The translations under genes were made by a program, and so were the position numbers. The notes beneath the pieces are model-generated. The model saw only the letters and a list, made by a program, of their open reading frames with translations. It was not told where the DNA came from and ran no database searches. A stretch of DNA of 64,000 bases from Runella limosa DSM 17973 (GTDB lineage Bacteria; Bacteroidota; Bacteroidia; Cytophagales; Spirosomataceae). Position 1 is the stretch's first letter. The number at the start of each line of letters is the position of its first letter. The DNA lies in the NCBI RefSeq assembly GCF_000482465.1, contig NZ_KI519422.1:1-64000 (forward strand), given 5' to 3'. Positions 7,822 through 16,647 of the stretch are shown piece by piece.

Positions 7822-9273
7822 CTAAAGCTGCTTTATCCATAGCATTAGCCAGTCAGTTTTTAGAAAAAGCGCAACGATAAGCACCGTCAACGCTACTACC
7901 AAGGCCGTTCCAGCAGGCTTTGGGCTCTCGTGGTTAGCTTCGGGTGCCTCCTTGAAAAACAGATAAAAGGGTATTTTGAAGTAATAGACCAAGGAAATGA
8001 CGGCGTTGAGTAGCCCTACTACCAAGAGCGTGGTAAGCAACGAAGAAGGGGCGGTGGTATTGGCTTCCCAAAGGGCAGAAAAGACCAAGAGTTTGGAGGT
8101 AAAGCCCGCCGTGGGAGGTAAGCCTACCAAAGCCACCATGACTACGACAAAACAAACGGCAAGCACGGGCAGTTGTGCCCCTTTGCCTGACAAGGAAAGA
8201 AGCGTTGGGCGGCCAGAACTCACCAAGTCAACCAATAAGAACGCAGCGAGGTTGGTCAAGACATAAATAACAATATAAAACGTAGCACTTTCAAAACCTG
8301 CTTGGCTGAAAGCCACCACGCCTACGAGTGCAAAACCCGCTTGCGCAATGCCTGAATAAGCCAAGAGTCGCTTGAGGTCGTTTTGCCAAAGTGCCGACAA
8401 ATTTCCTAGCAAAATGCTACTGAGTGCCAAAATGGCTATGAGTTGCTGGAAATCGGCAGGGAGCGCGCTCAACAAACGCATCAATAAGAGCAACGCAGCG
8501 GCTTTGGGGGCGGTTGACAAAAAAGCAACAATAGGTGTAGGGGCTCCTTCGTACACATCGGGTGCCCACACGTGAAAGGGAACCAAGGAGAGTTTGAAAA
8601 GAACGCCACCAAGCGTCAGAAAACCAACAATCAATATAATGACGGGGTGGTTTTGGGCAAGATGATTGGCAAAAACTTCGCTTGTGAGGTCGAGTGAGCC
8701 CGTCATTCCGTATAGAAATGAAAGGCCATACAGCATAATGCCCGAGCTCAATGCGCCAAAAAGTAAGTATTTAATCCCTCCTTCGGCGGCGAACTTACCT
8801 TTGCCAAGGCTCGCCAACAAGTAGGAACCAATCGAGACAAGTTCAATCGACAAGTAGAGGCTAAGGCCATTGATGGCCATGGTCATAAAACAAAGCCCCA
8901 GTACAATGGCGAGTAGAATGGCGTAAAACTCAGGCGGTAATTGGGCGTGAGTGACGCGTATATGCAGAAGAACAAAAAGGGTCGTGATGAGTACAAGCCC
9001 CTTGAAAAAAACAGCCTTGGTGTCAAGATAAAGCAGGTGGTGAAATAAATAGCCTTCGGGGGCGTTCCATTGGAGAACGACCAACAGCAGCCCCGCCAAA
9101 CTCAGTCCAAACGCTGAAAACCACAAAACAGTGGATGTCTGCTGCGACCAACGCGTTAGTTTCAACACTAACTCGGCCGTAACCAACAGCAGAAAGGCAA
9201 AAGCCAGCCATGTTTCGGGCACAACCCGTGGAAGACTTTCGATGATATGGAGTAAATGCTCTTTGAGTTGCAA
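7822..9273 (-). CDS. nuoN: NADH-quinone oxidoreductase subunit N
   Basis: One of the three antiporter-like, proton-pumping membrane subunits of respiratory complex I. The 483-residue product is all membrane helices; family motifs include NGLSLYLSIELVSIGSYLLA, the N-type GGIKYLLFGALSSGIMLYGL followed by LYGMTG, PFHVWAPDVYEGAPTP, and NDLKRLLAYSGIAQAGFAL. There is no ATG. The frame opens with TTG at 9306 and has another TTG at 9273; 9273 is chosen because a TACTTTTG box (9296-9303) sits between the two and the protein then begins MQLKEHLL. The gene stands alone: its upstream neighbour is divergent and no other nuo gene is in the window, whereas nuoN usually ends a nuo operon. Confidence 0.93.
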   Translation of the reverse strand: MQLKEHLLHIIESLPRVVPETWLAFAFLLLVTAELVLKLTRWSQQTSTVLWFSAFGLSLAGLLLVVLQWNAPEGYLFHHLLYLDTKAVFFKGLVLITTLFVLLHIRVTHAQLPPEFYAILLAIVLGLCFMTMAINGLSLYLSIELVSIGSYLLASLGKGKFAAEGGIKYLLFGALSSGIMLYGLSFLYGMTGSLDLTSEVFANHLAQNHPVIILIVGFLTLGGVLFKLSLVPFHVWAPDVYEGAPTPIVAFLSTAPKAAALLLLMRLLSALPADFQQLIAILALSSILLGNLSALWQNDLKRLLAYSGIAQAGFALVGVVAFSQAGFESATFYIVIYVLTNLAAFLLVDLVSSGRPTLLSLSGKGAQLPVLAVCFVVVMVALVGLPPTAGFTSKLLVFSALWEANTTAPSSLLTTLLVVGLLNAVISLVYYFKIPFYLFFKEAPEANHESPKPAGTALVVALTVLIVALFLKTDWLMLWIKQL

Positions 9274-9295
9274 GGTCGTTCGATTAATTTGCCAG

Positions 9296-9303
9296 CAAAA
9301 GTA
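9296..9303 (-). promoter_or_regulatory. Putative -7 box for nuoN
   Basis: Minus-strand TACTTTTG, a full match to TAnnTTTG, 22 bases before the TTG at 9273. It excludes the TTG at 9306 as the natural start if used. The -33 region would lie inside the divergent gene starting at 9313; no clear TTG was seen there. Confidence 0.45.
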
Positions 9304-9312
9304 CAATTCAAC

Positions 9313-9954
9313 ATGAAAAAGTCATTACTCTGTCTCGGATTGATTTTAGCGACCATCGCTGCCCATGCCCAAGGAATGTTCATTCAGGACATCAACGGGC
9401 GTCCTATTTTTGAAAACGGCTATACCGAAATCGAAGGCTCGCCTTACCTGAAAGATGAGTGGGCGAGAGGAACGGTGAAGGCCAAACACAATGGCAAAAC
9501 CTACGAGTTGGCCAAAATGCGGTACGACACGTACAAAGACGAACTGGAGTACGAAGAGAACCAAAAATCGTATCGATTTAGCAGTGAGATTACCGAATTT
9601 GTCACCACAGATGGGGTTTTTCGTAACAATTTCCCTGTCTATGAGTCACTTTCTGGCCGTAATTTTTACCAAGTACTTTCCGACGGAAAAGTGAAGTTGT
9701 TGAAGCGAACAGTGACAAAAATACAGACTGAAAAGCTGTATAGCTCGGCCACAACGACGAAGCGTTTTGCCAAAGAAGAGTTTTTGTATTTGTTTAAAGA
9801 CGGAGCAATTATTCGCCTTAAAAAAGATAAGAAGGCGTTATTAGAAGCCCTCAGCGATAAACAAGCCGATTTGGAGGCGTTTATCAAAGAACAAAAAATT
9901 AAATTCTCGAAAGAAGAAGATTTTTTGCGCGTGATTGAGCGCTACGAGCAGTAA
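9313..9954 (+). CDS. Small secreted protein of unknown function
   Basis: Not recognised. A 213-residue protein with a clean signal peptide (MKKSLLCLGLILATIAAHAQ, cut after AHA), so periplasmic or surface. The mature part is rich in charged residues and beta-prone segments, for example the GTVKAKHNGKTYELAKMRYD segment and YRFSSEITEF, with a Lys-rich C-terminal helix (LKKDKKALLEALSDKQADLEAFIKEQ). No cysteine occurs after the signal peptide. The ATG at 9313 is chosen because the signal peptide begins there; 19 upstream codons in frame have no such character. It is divergent from nuoN, with 39 bases between starts, and convergent with pgk. Similar small beta-rich exported proteins are common in Cytophagales. 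Confidence 0.7.
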   Translation: MKKSLLCLGLILATIAAHAQGMFIQDINGRPIFENGYTEIEGSPYLKDEWARGTVKAKHNGKTYELAKMRYDTYKDELEYEENQKSYRFSSEITEFVTTDGVFRNNFPVYESLSGRNFYQVLSDGKVKLLKRTVTKIQTEKLYSSATTTKRFAKEEFLYLFKDGAIIRLKKDKKALLEALSDKQADLEAFIKEQKIKFSKEEDFLRVIERYEQ

Positions 9955-9964
9955 AATAACTTAG

Positions 9965-10011
9965 GCGTCGGAGACGCAAAGCCATGCCCGCCCCGACAGT
10001 ATGTCGGGGCG
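9965..10011. repeat. REP-like double hairpin between convergent genes
   Basis: A short hairpin (gcgtc gga gacgc, 9965-9977) is followed by a perfect 10-bp stem (cgccccgaca / tgtcggggcg, 9989-10011) with a 3-base loop. No T-run follows on either strand, so a palindromic repeat is more likely than a simple terminator. Only one copy was noticed in the window. Confidence 0.5.
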
Positions 10012-10031
10012 AGAAAAAGCAAACAAAATAA

Positions 10032-11219
10032 TTAAGCCAATGCTGCTACTCCAGGAAGTACTTTTCCTTCCATGTATTCGAGCAAAGCACCACCACCCGT
10101 TGAAACGTAGCTTACGCGGTCGCCATAGCCAGCGTTGTTGATGGCAGAAGCAGAGTCACCGCCACCGATGAGCGAAAACGCATCGTTTTGCTCGGTAGCT
10201 TGTACGACGGCTTCAGCGATGGCGTTGGTGCCTGTCGCAAAGTTCGGGAATTCAAATACGCCCATTGGGCCGTTCCAAAGAATCGTTTTAGAATTACGAA
10301 CGGTTTCTTCAAACAAGGTGATGGTTTCGGGGCCAATGTCCAAACCTTCCCATCCATCTTCGATTTCTCCCGTTTTTACGATTTGGCGATTTGCGTCGTT
10401 TGAGAAAGCATCCGCGCAAACGTTGTCCAAAGGCATCAATATGTTTACGCCTTTTTCTTTGGCTTTTGCCAAAATTTCCAAGGCTAATTCTTGCTTATCG
10501 GCTTCCAAAAGCGATTTGCCAATCTTCCCACCCAAGGCTTTGGTAAAAGTATAAGTCATACCACCGCCGATGATAAGGTTATCCACTTTGTCTAATAAGC
10601 GCTCAATGATGAGGATTTTGTCCGAAATTTTGGCGCCTCCCATGATGGCCGTAAATGGACGTTCGGCTTGTTCTAACACGCGTTGTGCGTTGTCGATTTC
10701 GGCTTGCATGACGTAGCCACACACGCGGTCTTCAAAAAACTGACCGATAACGGCCGTCGAAGCGTGGGCGCGGTGGGCAGTTCCGAACGCGTCGTTTACC
10801 CAAACATCGCCTAGTTTTGAAAGTTTTTCGGCAAACTCAACGTCGCCTTTTTCTTCTTGTTTGTAAAAACGAAGGTTTTCCAACAACAATACTTCGCCTG
10901 GCTGAAGCGCCGCTGCTTGTTCGGTTGCCGAAGTACCGATGCAATCGTCAGCAAATTTGACAGAGACACCCAAAATCACCGAAAGTGGATTGATAAGGTG
11001 TTTGAGCGAATATTTTTCGGTCGGGCCATCTTTCGGGCGACCTAAGTGCGACATCAAAATGCAAGAACCGCCGTCTGCCAAAATCTTACGAATGGTAGGT
11101 AGCGTAGCTTGAATACGAGTGTCGTCAGTAATTTCAAATTTTTCGTTGAGAGGCACGTTGAAGTCAACGCGAATGAGGGCACGTTTGCCCGTAAAATTGT
11201 ACGAATCTACGGTTTTCAT
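10032..11219 (-). CDS. pgk: Phosphoglycerate kinase
   Basis: Glycolytic and gluconeogenic enzyme that exchanges phosphate between 1,3-bisphosphoglycerate and ADP in the cytoplasm. The 395-residue length fits the family. Visible motifs are [14 protein letters not shown] (substrate-binding signature), [60 protein letters not shown] and the nucleotide loop [15 protein letters not shown] with [10 protein letters not shown]. The ATG at 11219 is preferred over the one three codons upstream because the family starts with MKTVDSY-like sequence. It is monocistronic here, with a TATTTTTG box 36 bases upstream. Confidence 0.97.
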   Translation of the reverse strand: MKTVDSYNFTGKRALIRVDFNVPLNEKFEITDDTRIQATLPTIRKILADGGSCILMSHLGRPKDGPTEKYSLKHLINPLSVILGVSVKFADDCIGTSATEQAAALQPGEVLLLENLRFYKQEEKGDVEFAEKLSKLGDVWVNDAFGTAHRAHASTAVIGQFFEDRVCGYVMQAEIDNAQRVLEQAERPFTAIMGGAKISDKILIIERLLDKVDNLIIGGGMTYTFTKALGGKIGKSLLEADKQELALEILAKAKEKGVNILMPLDNVCADAFSNDANRQIVKTGEIEDGWEGLDIGPETITLFEETVRNSKTILWNGPMGVFEFPNFATGTNAIAEAVVQATEQNDAFSLIGGGDSASAINNAGYGDRVSYVSTGGGALLEYMEGKVLPGVAALA

Positions 11220-11254
11220 AGGATTCAAGTGGGTTGAAAGATTGTTTTTCAGGG

Positions 11255-11262
11255 CAAAAATA
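11255..11262 (-). promoter_or_regulatory. Putative -7 box for pgk
   Basis: Minus-strand TATTTTTG, 35 bases before the pgk start. No -33 TTG at the usual distance was found. Confidence 0.35.
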
Positions 11263-11410
11263 GTTTTTTCGCTCTATTAACCCTAGTAAAAGGCCATTTA
11301 GCGGTGTTTTTGGTGAAATTCTTGGAAAAAGAAAAAAAAATCTACGAATTGACTAAGGGAAGAAGCTGCTTTTTGTGACTTACCTTATAGAACCCGAAAA
11401 AAAACAACCC

Positions 11411-12109
11411 ATGGCCGAAAACCAACCGAGCCAACCCCAGCCTTCCAACCATCCGTTTCAAAGGCCAGACGTTGAGCCAGTACTCCTTGACGTTGAGTAT
11501 CTTATCCGACAAGCGTTTGAGGAAGATGCACGGCGAGGTTATGAGCTGTTGTTTCGGCGCTACTATCGCCCGCTGTGTAGTCATGCAGTGCGTTTTGTGT
11601 ATTCAAGGGCGGTGGCCGAAGATTTGGTGAGTGAAGTGTTTTTTAGCTTTTGGAAAAACCAAGCGCAGCTTCATATCACAACCACCTACCAAGCTTATTT
11701 GTATTCGGCCGTTCGGAAGCGGGCGTATTCGTACCTACAGCGCGAGTTTCACCAAGAGATGACCATCACCGACGAGAATGCAGAAGGCATCAATAACAAT
11801 GTAGAGATTGATCCAGAGCAGTTGTTGCAATACACCGAATTATACCAGCGCATCGAAGAAACTGTGCGTACGCTGCCACCGCAGTGCCAGCGGGTGTTTG
11901 TGATGAGCCGCTTTGAGGGGAAAAAACACCGCGAAATTGCCGACGAGTTGCAGATTTCCCCAAAAACGATTGAAGCCCATTTGAGCCGAGCCTTGTCACA
12001 ACTGCGACAAGTACTGCGAATGGGGCTTTTTTGCGGGCTTATGTTCTTTGTCCCAGCCACTTCGCCTTCCGAAATATCCACACCATCACCAACATATTGT
12101 CATCAATGA
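11411..12109 (+). CDS. ECF-type RNA polymerase sigma factor
   Basis: A 232-residue sigma-70-family factor of the extracytoplasmic-function type. Region 2 is seen in YELLFRRYYRPLCSHAVRFV and AVAEDLVSEVFFSFWKN; region 4 in LPPQCQRVFVMSRFEGKKHREIA and the helix-turn-helix ELQISPKTIEAHLSRALSQLR. A hydrophobic tail (LRMGLFCGLMFFVPATSP) follows. The ATG at 11411 is chosen; an in-frame GTG at 11375 would add 12 residues without family likeness. The stop overlaps the FecR gene start by ATGA, so sigma and anti-sigma are translationally coupled. With SusC/SusD just downstream it most likely drives this locus. Its own -33/-7 signal was not found. Confidence 0.93.
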   Translation: MAENQPSQPQPSNHPFQRPDVEPVLLDVEYLIRQAFEEDARRGYELLFRRYYRPLCSHAVRFVYSRAVAEDLVSEVFFSFWKNQAQLHITTTYQAYLYSAVRKRAYSYLQREFHQEMTITDENAEGINNNVEIDPEQLLQYTELYQRIEETVRTLPPQCQRVFVMSRFEGKKHREIADELQISPKTIEAHLSRALSQLRQVLRMGLFCGLMFFVPATSPSEISTPSPTYCHQ

Positions 12110-13113
12110 ACAAGGCCATAATGAAAGAACTGCTGTTTGCGCATTTTAGCGGACGCTCAACGGCACTTCAGCGAACGACGATTGCCGATTGGCTGCAACA
12201 TCCCGAAAACCAGCTTTTGTACGTGGCTTGGCTCGACGAATGGGAGCGTCAGCACCTTCAGTACATGGCCGAAGAAGAGACGGCGTTTGAGCTTCTAAAT
12301 GAGCGCATTGACGCATGGAATCAGCAACAAAATATAGAAGAAACCGAAGAAAGGTCGGAACTGCCCGTTCGCCGAAGGTTTGCCTTTGTCCAGTGGCTGG
12401 CGGCGGCTTCGGTGGTGTTGTTATTGGTGGCGGGAATGTATGCGGGAAGAAGCCACATTTTTTACCAAACAATAGAGACGGCTTTTGGAGAGACCCGCCA
12501 CCTGACCTTGCCCGACGGCTCGCAGGTATCGCTCAATGCCCATTCGTCTTTGCGTTTTCCTCGGTTTGGATTTGGTCCGCGCTCACGGGTAGTGTGGCTG
12601 ACGGGTGAGGCTGCTTTCTCCGTACAACATACCCCAACGCACCAACGCTTTCTGGTAAAAACAGCCCGTGGAGTGCAGGTGGAGGTGTTGGGAACGGAGT
12701 TTAACGTGTTTGATCGCCCCAGCGGAACCAAAGTCGTATTGAGCAAAGGGGCGATTCAGCTCAATTATACGGGAGCTAAAAAAGCGGTGAGGGGCCTGCG
12801 GTTGAAACCAGGCGATGCCGTCAACGTGGATGCCAAAGGAAATCTGACGCAGATGCGCATTGATGAGCCCGAAGTAAGTTCGGCTTGGAAAGAACATCGC
12901 TTCAATTTTAACAGCACGCCCGTGCGAGAAATTGTAGAATTGCTCCACGACAACTACAACCTGCGGGTTGTTCTTAAAAATCAGGAGATTGGCGAACGAA
13001 CGGTGACGGGCTCATTCCAAGCCGATAATTCGGATGAGTTTTTACAAGTAGTGGCCGAATTGCTCGAAATCAACTACAAACAAAAAGATTCTACGGTTAC
13101 TTTTTTTGAATAA
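12106..13113 (+). CDS. FecR-type anti-sigma factor
   Basis: Inner-membrane regulator that holds the ECF sigma factor until an outer-membrane receptor signals substrate. The 335-residue product has a cytoplasmic N-terminal domain (residues 1-95, with HFSGRSTALQRTTIADWL), one membrane helix (FVQWLAAASVVLLLVAGMYA), the periplasmic FecR domain (ETRHLTLPDGSQVSLNAHSS, VWLTGEAAFSVQH, VQVEVLGTEFNVFD) and a C-terminal DUF4974 domain (FNFNSTPVREIVELLHDNYN). The last domain resembles STN modules. The ATG at 12106 is chosen for its ATGA overlap with the sigma gene; the same frame is open a further 25 codons upstream inside it. The SusC gene begins 36 bases downstream. Confidence 0.93.
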   Translation: MNKAIMKELLFAHFSGRSTALQRTTIADWLQHPENQLLYVAWLDEWERQHLQYMAEEETAFELLNERIDAWNQQQNIEETEERSELPVRRRFAFVQWLAAASVVLLLVAGMYAGRSHIFYQTIETAFGETRHLTLPDGSQVSLNAHSSLRFPRFGFGPRSRVVWLTGEAAFSVQHTPTHQRFLVKTARGVQVEVLGTEFNVFDRPSGTKVVLSKGAIQLNYTGAKKAVRGLRLKPGDAVNVDAKGNLTQMRIDEPEVSSAWKEHRFNFNSTPVREIVELLHDNYNLRVVLKNQEIGERTVTGSFQADNSDEFLQVVAELLEINYKQKDSTVTFFE

Positions 13114-13149
13114 GCCCCCAAACTTTACCCTTTTCTAACTATACTTTTT

Positions 13150-16100
13150 ATGCGCTCAATTTTTATCCCAACTACGCTGGTAGGGTTGCTTACTGGCGCG
13201 TTGTTGGTCGAGCCTCAACTTGCCAATAGTCAGGCAATGGCGATGGTAAGCTCGCAACAACGCCCCACTTACTCCGCCGCACCAGCGACGACGACTCGCC
13301 TTTCGGATGCCTTAAATGGGCTGAAAGCCAAGTACAAAGCTGACATTTTGTTTGAAGACCGAACGGTAGCTAATCTGACGGTTCCGACCGATGTGTTGGC
13401 GGGAACCACTTCCCTCGAAAACGCCCTTTCTCGCTTGTTAAAGCCCTTTAACTTGCGTTATAAACAAGTAAAAGCAGGAACTTGGGTGGTATTGGCCAAA
13501 AAATCGTCGGCTTCGGTCGGGGAGGCCCGATTTCCAGTTACGCCCATCAATGAAGAAAACCAACCCCAAACCGACCCCGCCTCCAACGGCTCATTGACCA
13601 CGGTGGTGACGTCAGGGCCACTCGAAACCCGTGCCGAAGAAGTGACCATTAGTGGAACTGTAACCACCGCAGATAATAACGGGGTCATTCCAGGAGCAAA
13701 CGTGGTTGTAAAAGGAACTGTCCGTGGTACAACCACAGATGCCAACGGGCGTTATCAATTACGTATTCCCGAATCGTTAGGAAAAGCGAGTGGATTGGTG
13801 CTGGTGTTTTCGTACGTTGGGTACGAGGCACAAGAAGTGACGGTGGGTAACCGAACGGAAATCAACGTACAATTGAAAGAAAGCGACCAATCACTCAATG
13901 AGGTAGTGGTGGTAGGATACGGTACCGTACGCAAAAGCGATTTGACGGGCTCGGTGATGTCGTTGAAAGCCCAAGATTTGACCCGTGGCTCCAATATCAA
14001 CCTTCAACAAACATTGGCAGGGCGTGCGCCTGGGGTGCAGGTTTACCAAAAAAGTGGTGAGCCAGGTTCGGCCATGAGCGTGCAAATCAGGGGAATAACC
14101 TCCATTACGGGAAACAACGACCCGCTTTATGTCGTGGACGGCTTGCCCGTAAACGATGGAACGGCGATTGGCTCCGCGAGCGCGGGAGGAACTACCAGCA
14201 ACCCCAACAACCGCACGCCGCTCAATAGCTTAAACCCTGCGGATATTGAGTCAATAGAAATTCTAAAAGATGCCTCTGCTACTGCCATTTACGGTTCGCG
14301 CGGAGCAAACGGGGTGGTGCTCATTACTACCCGTCGAGGCAAAGATGGGAAGCTCAAAGTAGAATACAACGGAACACATGGCGTGCAGAAAGTGGCCAAT
14401 ACGCAGCGTTTTTTGACGGGAACAGAATACACCGATGTCATCAATTCCATCATTGATTTGGGAAAACTTTCGACCCCAAAAGTGACGGGAACCAATGCCA
14501 ACACCGACTGGCAAAGTCTATTGCTTCGAGATGCCCCCATTCAGTCGCACGACCTTTCGTTTAGCGGGGCGGGTGGAAATACCCGTTATTATATTTCGGC
14601 GGGTTATTTCAACCAAGATGGGATTATGCTCAAATCGGGAACGAGCCGTTATAGTGCCCGTATGAACCTCGAAAATGGCGTGGCCAACAAATACAACGTA
14701 GGGGTAAGCCTAAATACAACTTACACCCGAGATTACTACAACGCAACAGGGGTAGGGCTAAACGACAACGCCAGCGCGCTGTACATGGCCCAAAACTACG
14801 ACCCCACGGTGCCTGCTTATAACCCCGACGGAACGTACTATCGCTCGTCGTTGATGGCACCCATGGACAGTCCTGTAGCAGTGATTAATGGACAGTATGG
14901 GATGGGTGATACGTACCGTACGTTTGGAAATATTTATGCCGAATATTATTTCTTGCCTTCGCTTTCGGCTAAAGTCCGCGTAGGAGCTGATTTCAACGAC
15001 AACCAACGGTATTTCTGGATTGACCCCAGTACGTTGACGGGGCTTTCGTACAACGGTTATGCCGATGTACGCGATGGAAAACGAGGCTACTACCTGACCG
15101 AAGGAACGTTGAACTTTAACAAAGAGGTTAAAAATCACCGTATTAGCGCCGTAGCAGGAGCTACCTACGAACGCTATACATCAAGTTCTATCATTGCCAA
15201 TTCGCGTTCTTTTGCCTTGCCCGACCTCACGTTCAATGCGTTAGGTACGGGTGACAACACCCTCAACGGCGTAGGAAGTGGCCGTCAAGAAAATAAACTG
15301 GTGTCGTTTTTAGGGCGGGTGAACTATTCGTTTAACAGTAAGTATTTGCTAACGTTGTCGATGCGGGCCGATGGTTCGGCGCGTTTTGGTCCCAACAAGC
15401 GTTTTGGCTACTTCCCGTCGGCGGCTTTGGCGTGGCGGATTCAGGACGAGGCTTTCTTGAAAAATGTAAACTTCTTGAGCGAATTGAAACTACGTGCCAG
15501 CTACGGCGCAACGGGCAACCAGCCGACCATCAATTACTTGTATTTCTCTACTTTTTCGGCAGGACGCAATGCCGTTTTCAATGGCAATCGCTACAGTTCG
15601 TTGCAGCCATCGCGCAGCGCCAATCCTGACTTGCAGTGGGAGTCGGCCGTGCAAGCTGACTTAGGGGTCGATTTTGGTTTCTTCAACGGTCGCCTTACGG
15701 GTAGCATCGACTACTATAACCGCAAAACGTCTAACCTGCTTTACGACATTCCACAACCAGCGAGTACGGGTTTTGGAAGCCGCATCGAAAACGTAGGAAG
15801 TATGCGTAATACGGGAGTTGAGCTTGCTTTGAAGGGTATTTTGACCGATAAAAACGGTTTCCGTGTCGATGCTGGTTTTAATATTACCACCCTTAAAAAC
15901 CGCGTGTTGAGTCTTGGAAAAGTGCCTCAGTTCATTGGGTCAGGTCCAGGGAGCATTGGCCAAGTGAGTATCCTCAAACCAGGCGAATCGATTGGGTCGT
16001 TTTATGGGTATTTGGTGGACGGTGTTTGGCAAACGGGCGAAGACTTTACCCAAGCGCAGTCAGGCGTGCGGCCAGGTGATTTGAAATACCGCGACCTCGA

Positions 16101-16647
16101 TGGAAACAAAGTGATTAATGCCAACGACCGAGTGGTGCTTGGAAAATCGCTGCCCGACTTTTTCTATGGTTTCAACACCAGTGCTTCGTACAAAACCTTG
16201 GCATTGGATATTTTCTTGGAAGGTTCCCAAGGAGCTAAAATGCTGAATAGTAGCTTTGTGGACGCTTATTATCCAGTAGATTATCGTCGGAATAAATTGG
16301 CTGCTCCGTACCTAAACCGCTGGACGCCGACCAATCCTACCAACGATTACCCTTCGTTTTTGCCCAACGACGTGCAAGGCCAGCGTCAAGTAACCAACAA
16401 AACCGTCGAAGACGCCTCGTACCTGCGCATTCAGTCGGTGCGGTTGTCGTACAAAATTCCAGTACCTAAAAACCGCTACGTGGGGAGTGCTTCGGTGTTT
16501 GTAAACGGTCAAAACCTGTACAATTTTACCAAGTATTCAGGAGCTGACCCAGCAGCCAATGCTTTGGGAGACAATATTTTACGGATTGATTACAACACCT
16601 ATCCGCTAACGCGTACCTACACCGTGGGGGTTAATTTGCAATTTTAA
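13150..16647 (+). CDS. SusC/RagA TonB-dependent outer-membrane receptor with STN domain
   Basis: A 1165-residue beta-barrel transporter that works with a SusD lipoprotein to import oligomers. Order of parts: signal peptide (about 1-28); STN signalling domain (about 55-118, LSDALNGLKAKYKADILFED to GTWVVLAKK); a linker; CarboxypepD-reg-like domain (about 163-240, ISGTVTTADNNGVIPGANVV); the SusC signature LNEVVVVGYGTVRKSDLTG; plug domain with PLYVVDGLPVNDG and ATAIYGSRGANGVVLITTRRG; then the barrel ending in an aromatic residue (VGVNLQF). The STN domain marks it as a receptor that can signal to the FecR protein encoded just upstream. SusD follows immediately, with its ATG abutting the stop codon. 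Confidence 0.97.
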   Translation: MRSIFIPTTLVGLLTGALLVEPQLANSQAMAMVSSQQRPTYSAAPATTTRLSDALNGLKAKYKADILFEDRTVANLTVPTDVLAGTTSLENALSRLLKPFNLRYKQVKAGTWVVLAKKSSASVGEARFPVTPINEENQPQTDPASNGSLTTVVTSGPLETRAEEVTISGTVTTADNNGVIPGANVVVKGTVRGTTTDANGRYQLRIPESLGKASGLVLVFSYVGYEAQEVTVGNRTEINVQLKESDQSLNEVVVVGYGTVRKSDLTGSVMSLKAQDLTRGSNINLQQTLAGRAPGVQVYQKSGEPGSAMSVQIRGITSITGNNDPLYVVDGLPVNDGTAIGSASAGGTTSNPNNRTPLNSLNPADIESIEILKDASATAIYGSRGANGVVLITTRRGKDGKLKVEYNGTHGVQKVANTQRFLTGTEYTDVINSIIDLGKLSTPKVTGTNANTDWQSLLLRDAPIQSHDLSFSGAGGNTRYYISAGYFNQDGIMLKSGTSRYSARMNLENGVANKYNVGVSLNTTYTRDYYNATGVGLNDNASALYMAQNYDPTVPAYNPDGTYYRSSLMAPMDSPVAVINGQYGMGDTYRTFGNIYAEYYFLPSLSAKVRVGADFNDNQRYFWIDPSTLTGLSYNGYADVRDGKRGYYLTEGTLNFNKEVKNHRISAVAGATYERYTSSSIIANSRSFALPDLTFNALGTGDNTLNGVGSGRQENKLVSFLGRVNYSFNSKYLLTLSMRADGSARFGPNKRFGYFPSAALAWRIQDEAFLKNVNFLSELKLRASYGATGNQPTINYLYFSTFSAGRNAVFNGNRYSSLQPSRSANPDLQWESAVQADLGVDFGFFNGRLTGSIDYYNRKTSNLLYDIPQPASTGFGSRIENVGSMRNTGVELALKGILTDKNGFRVDAGFNITTLKNRVLSLGKVPQFIGSGPGSIGQVSILKPGESIGSFYGYLVDGVWQTGEDFTQAQSGVRPGDLKYRDLDGNKVINANDRVVLGKSLPDFFYGFNTSASYKTLALDIFLEGSQGAKMLNSSFVDAYYPVDYRRNKLAAPYLNRWTPTNPTNDYPSFLPNDVQGQRQVTNKTVEDASYLRIQSVRLSYKIPVPKNRYVGSASVFVNGQNLYNFTKYSGADPAANALGDNILRIDYNTYPLTRTYTVGVNLQF

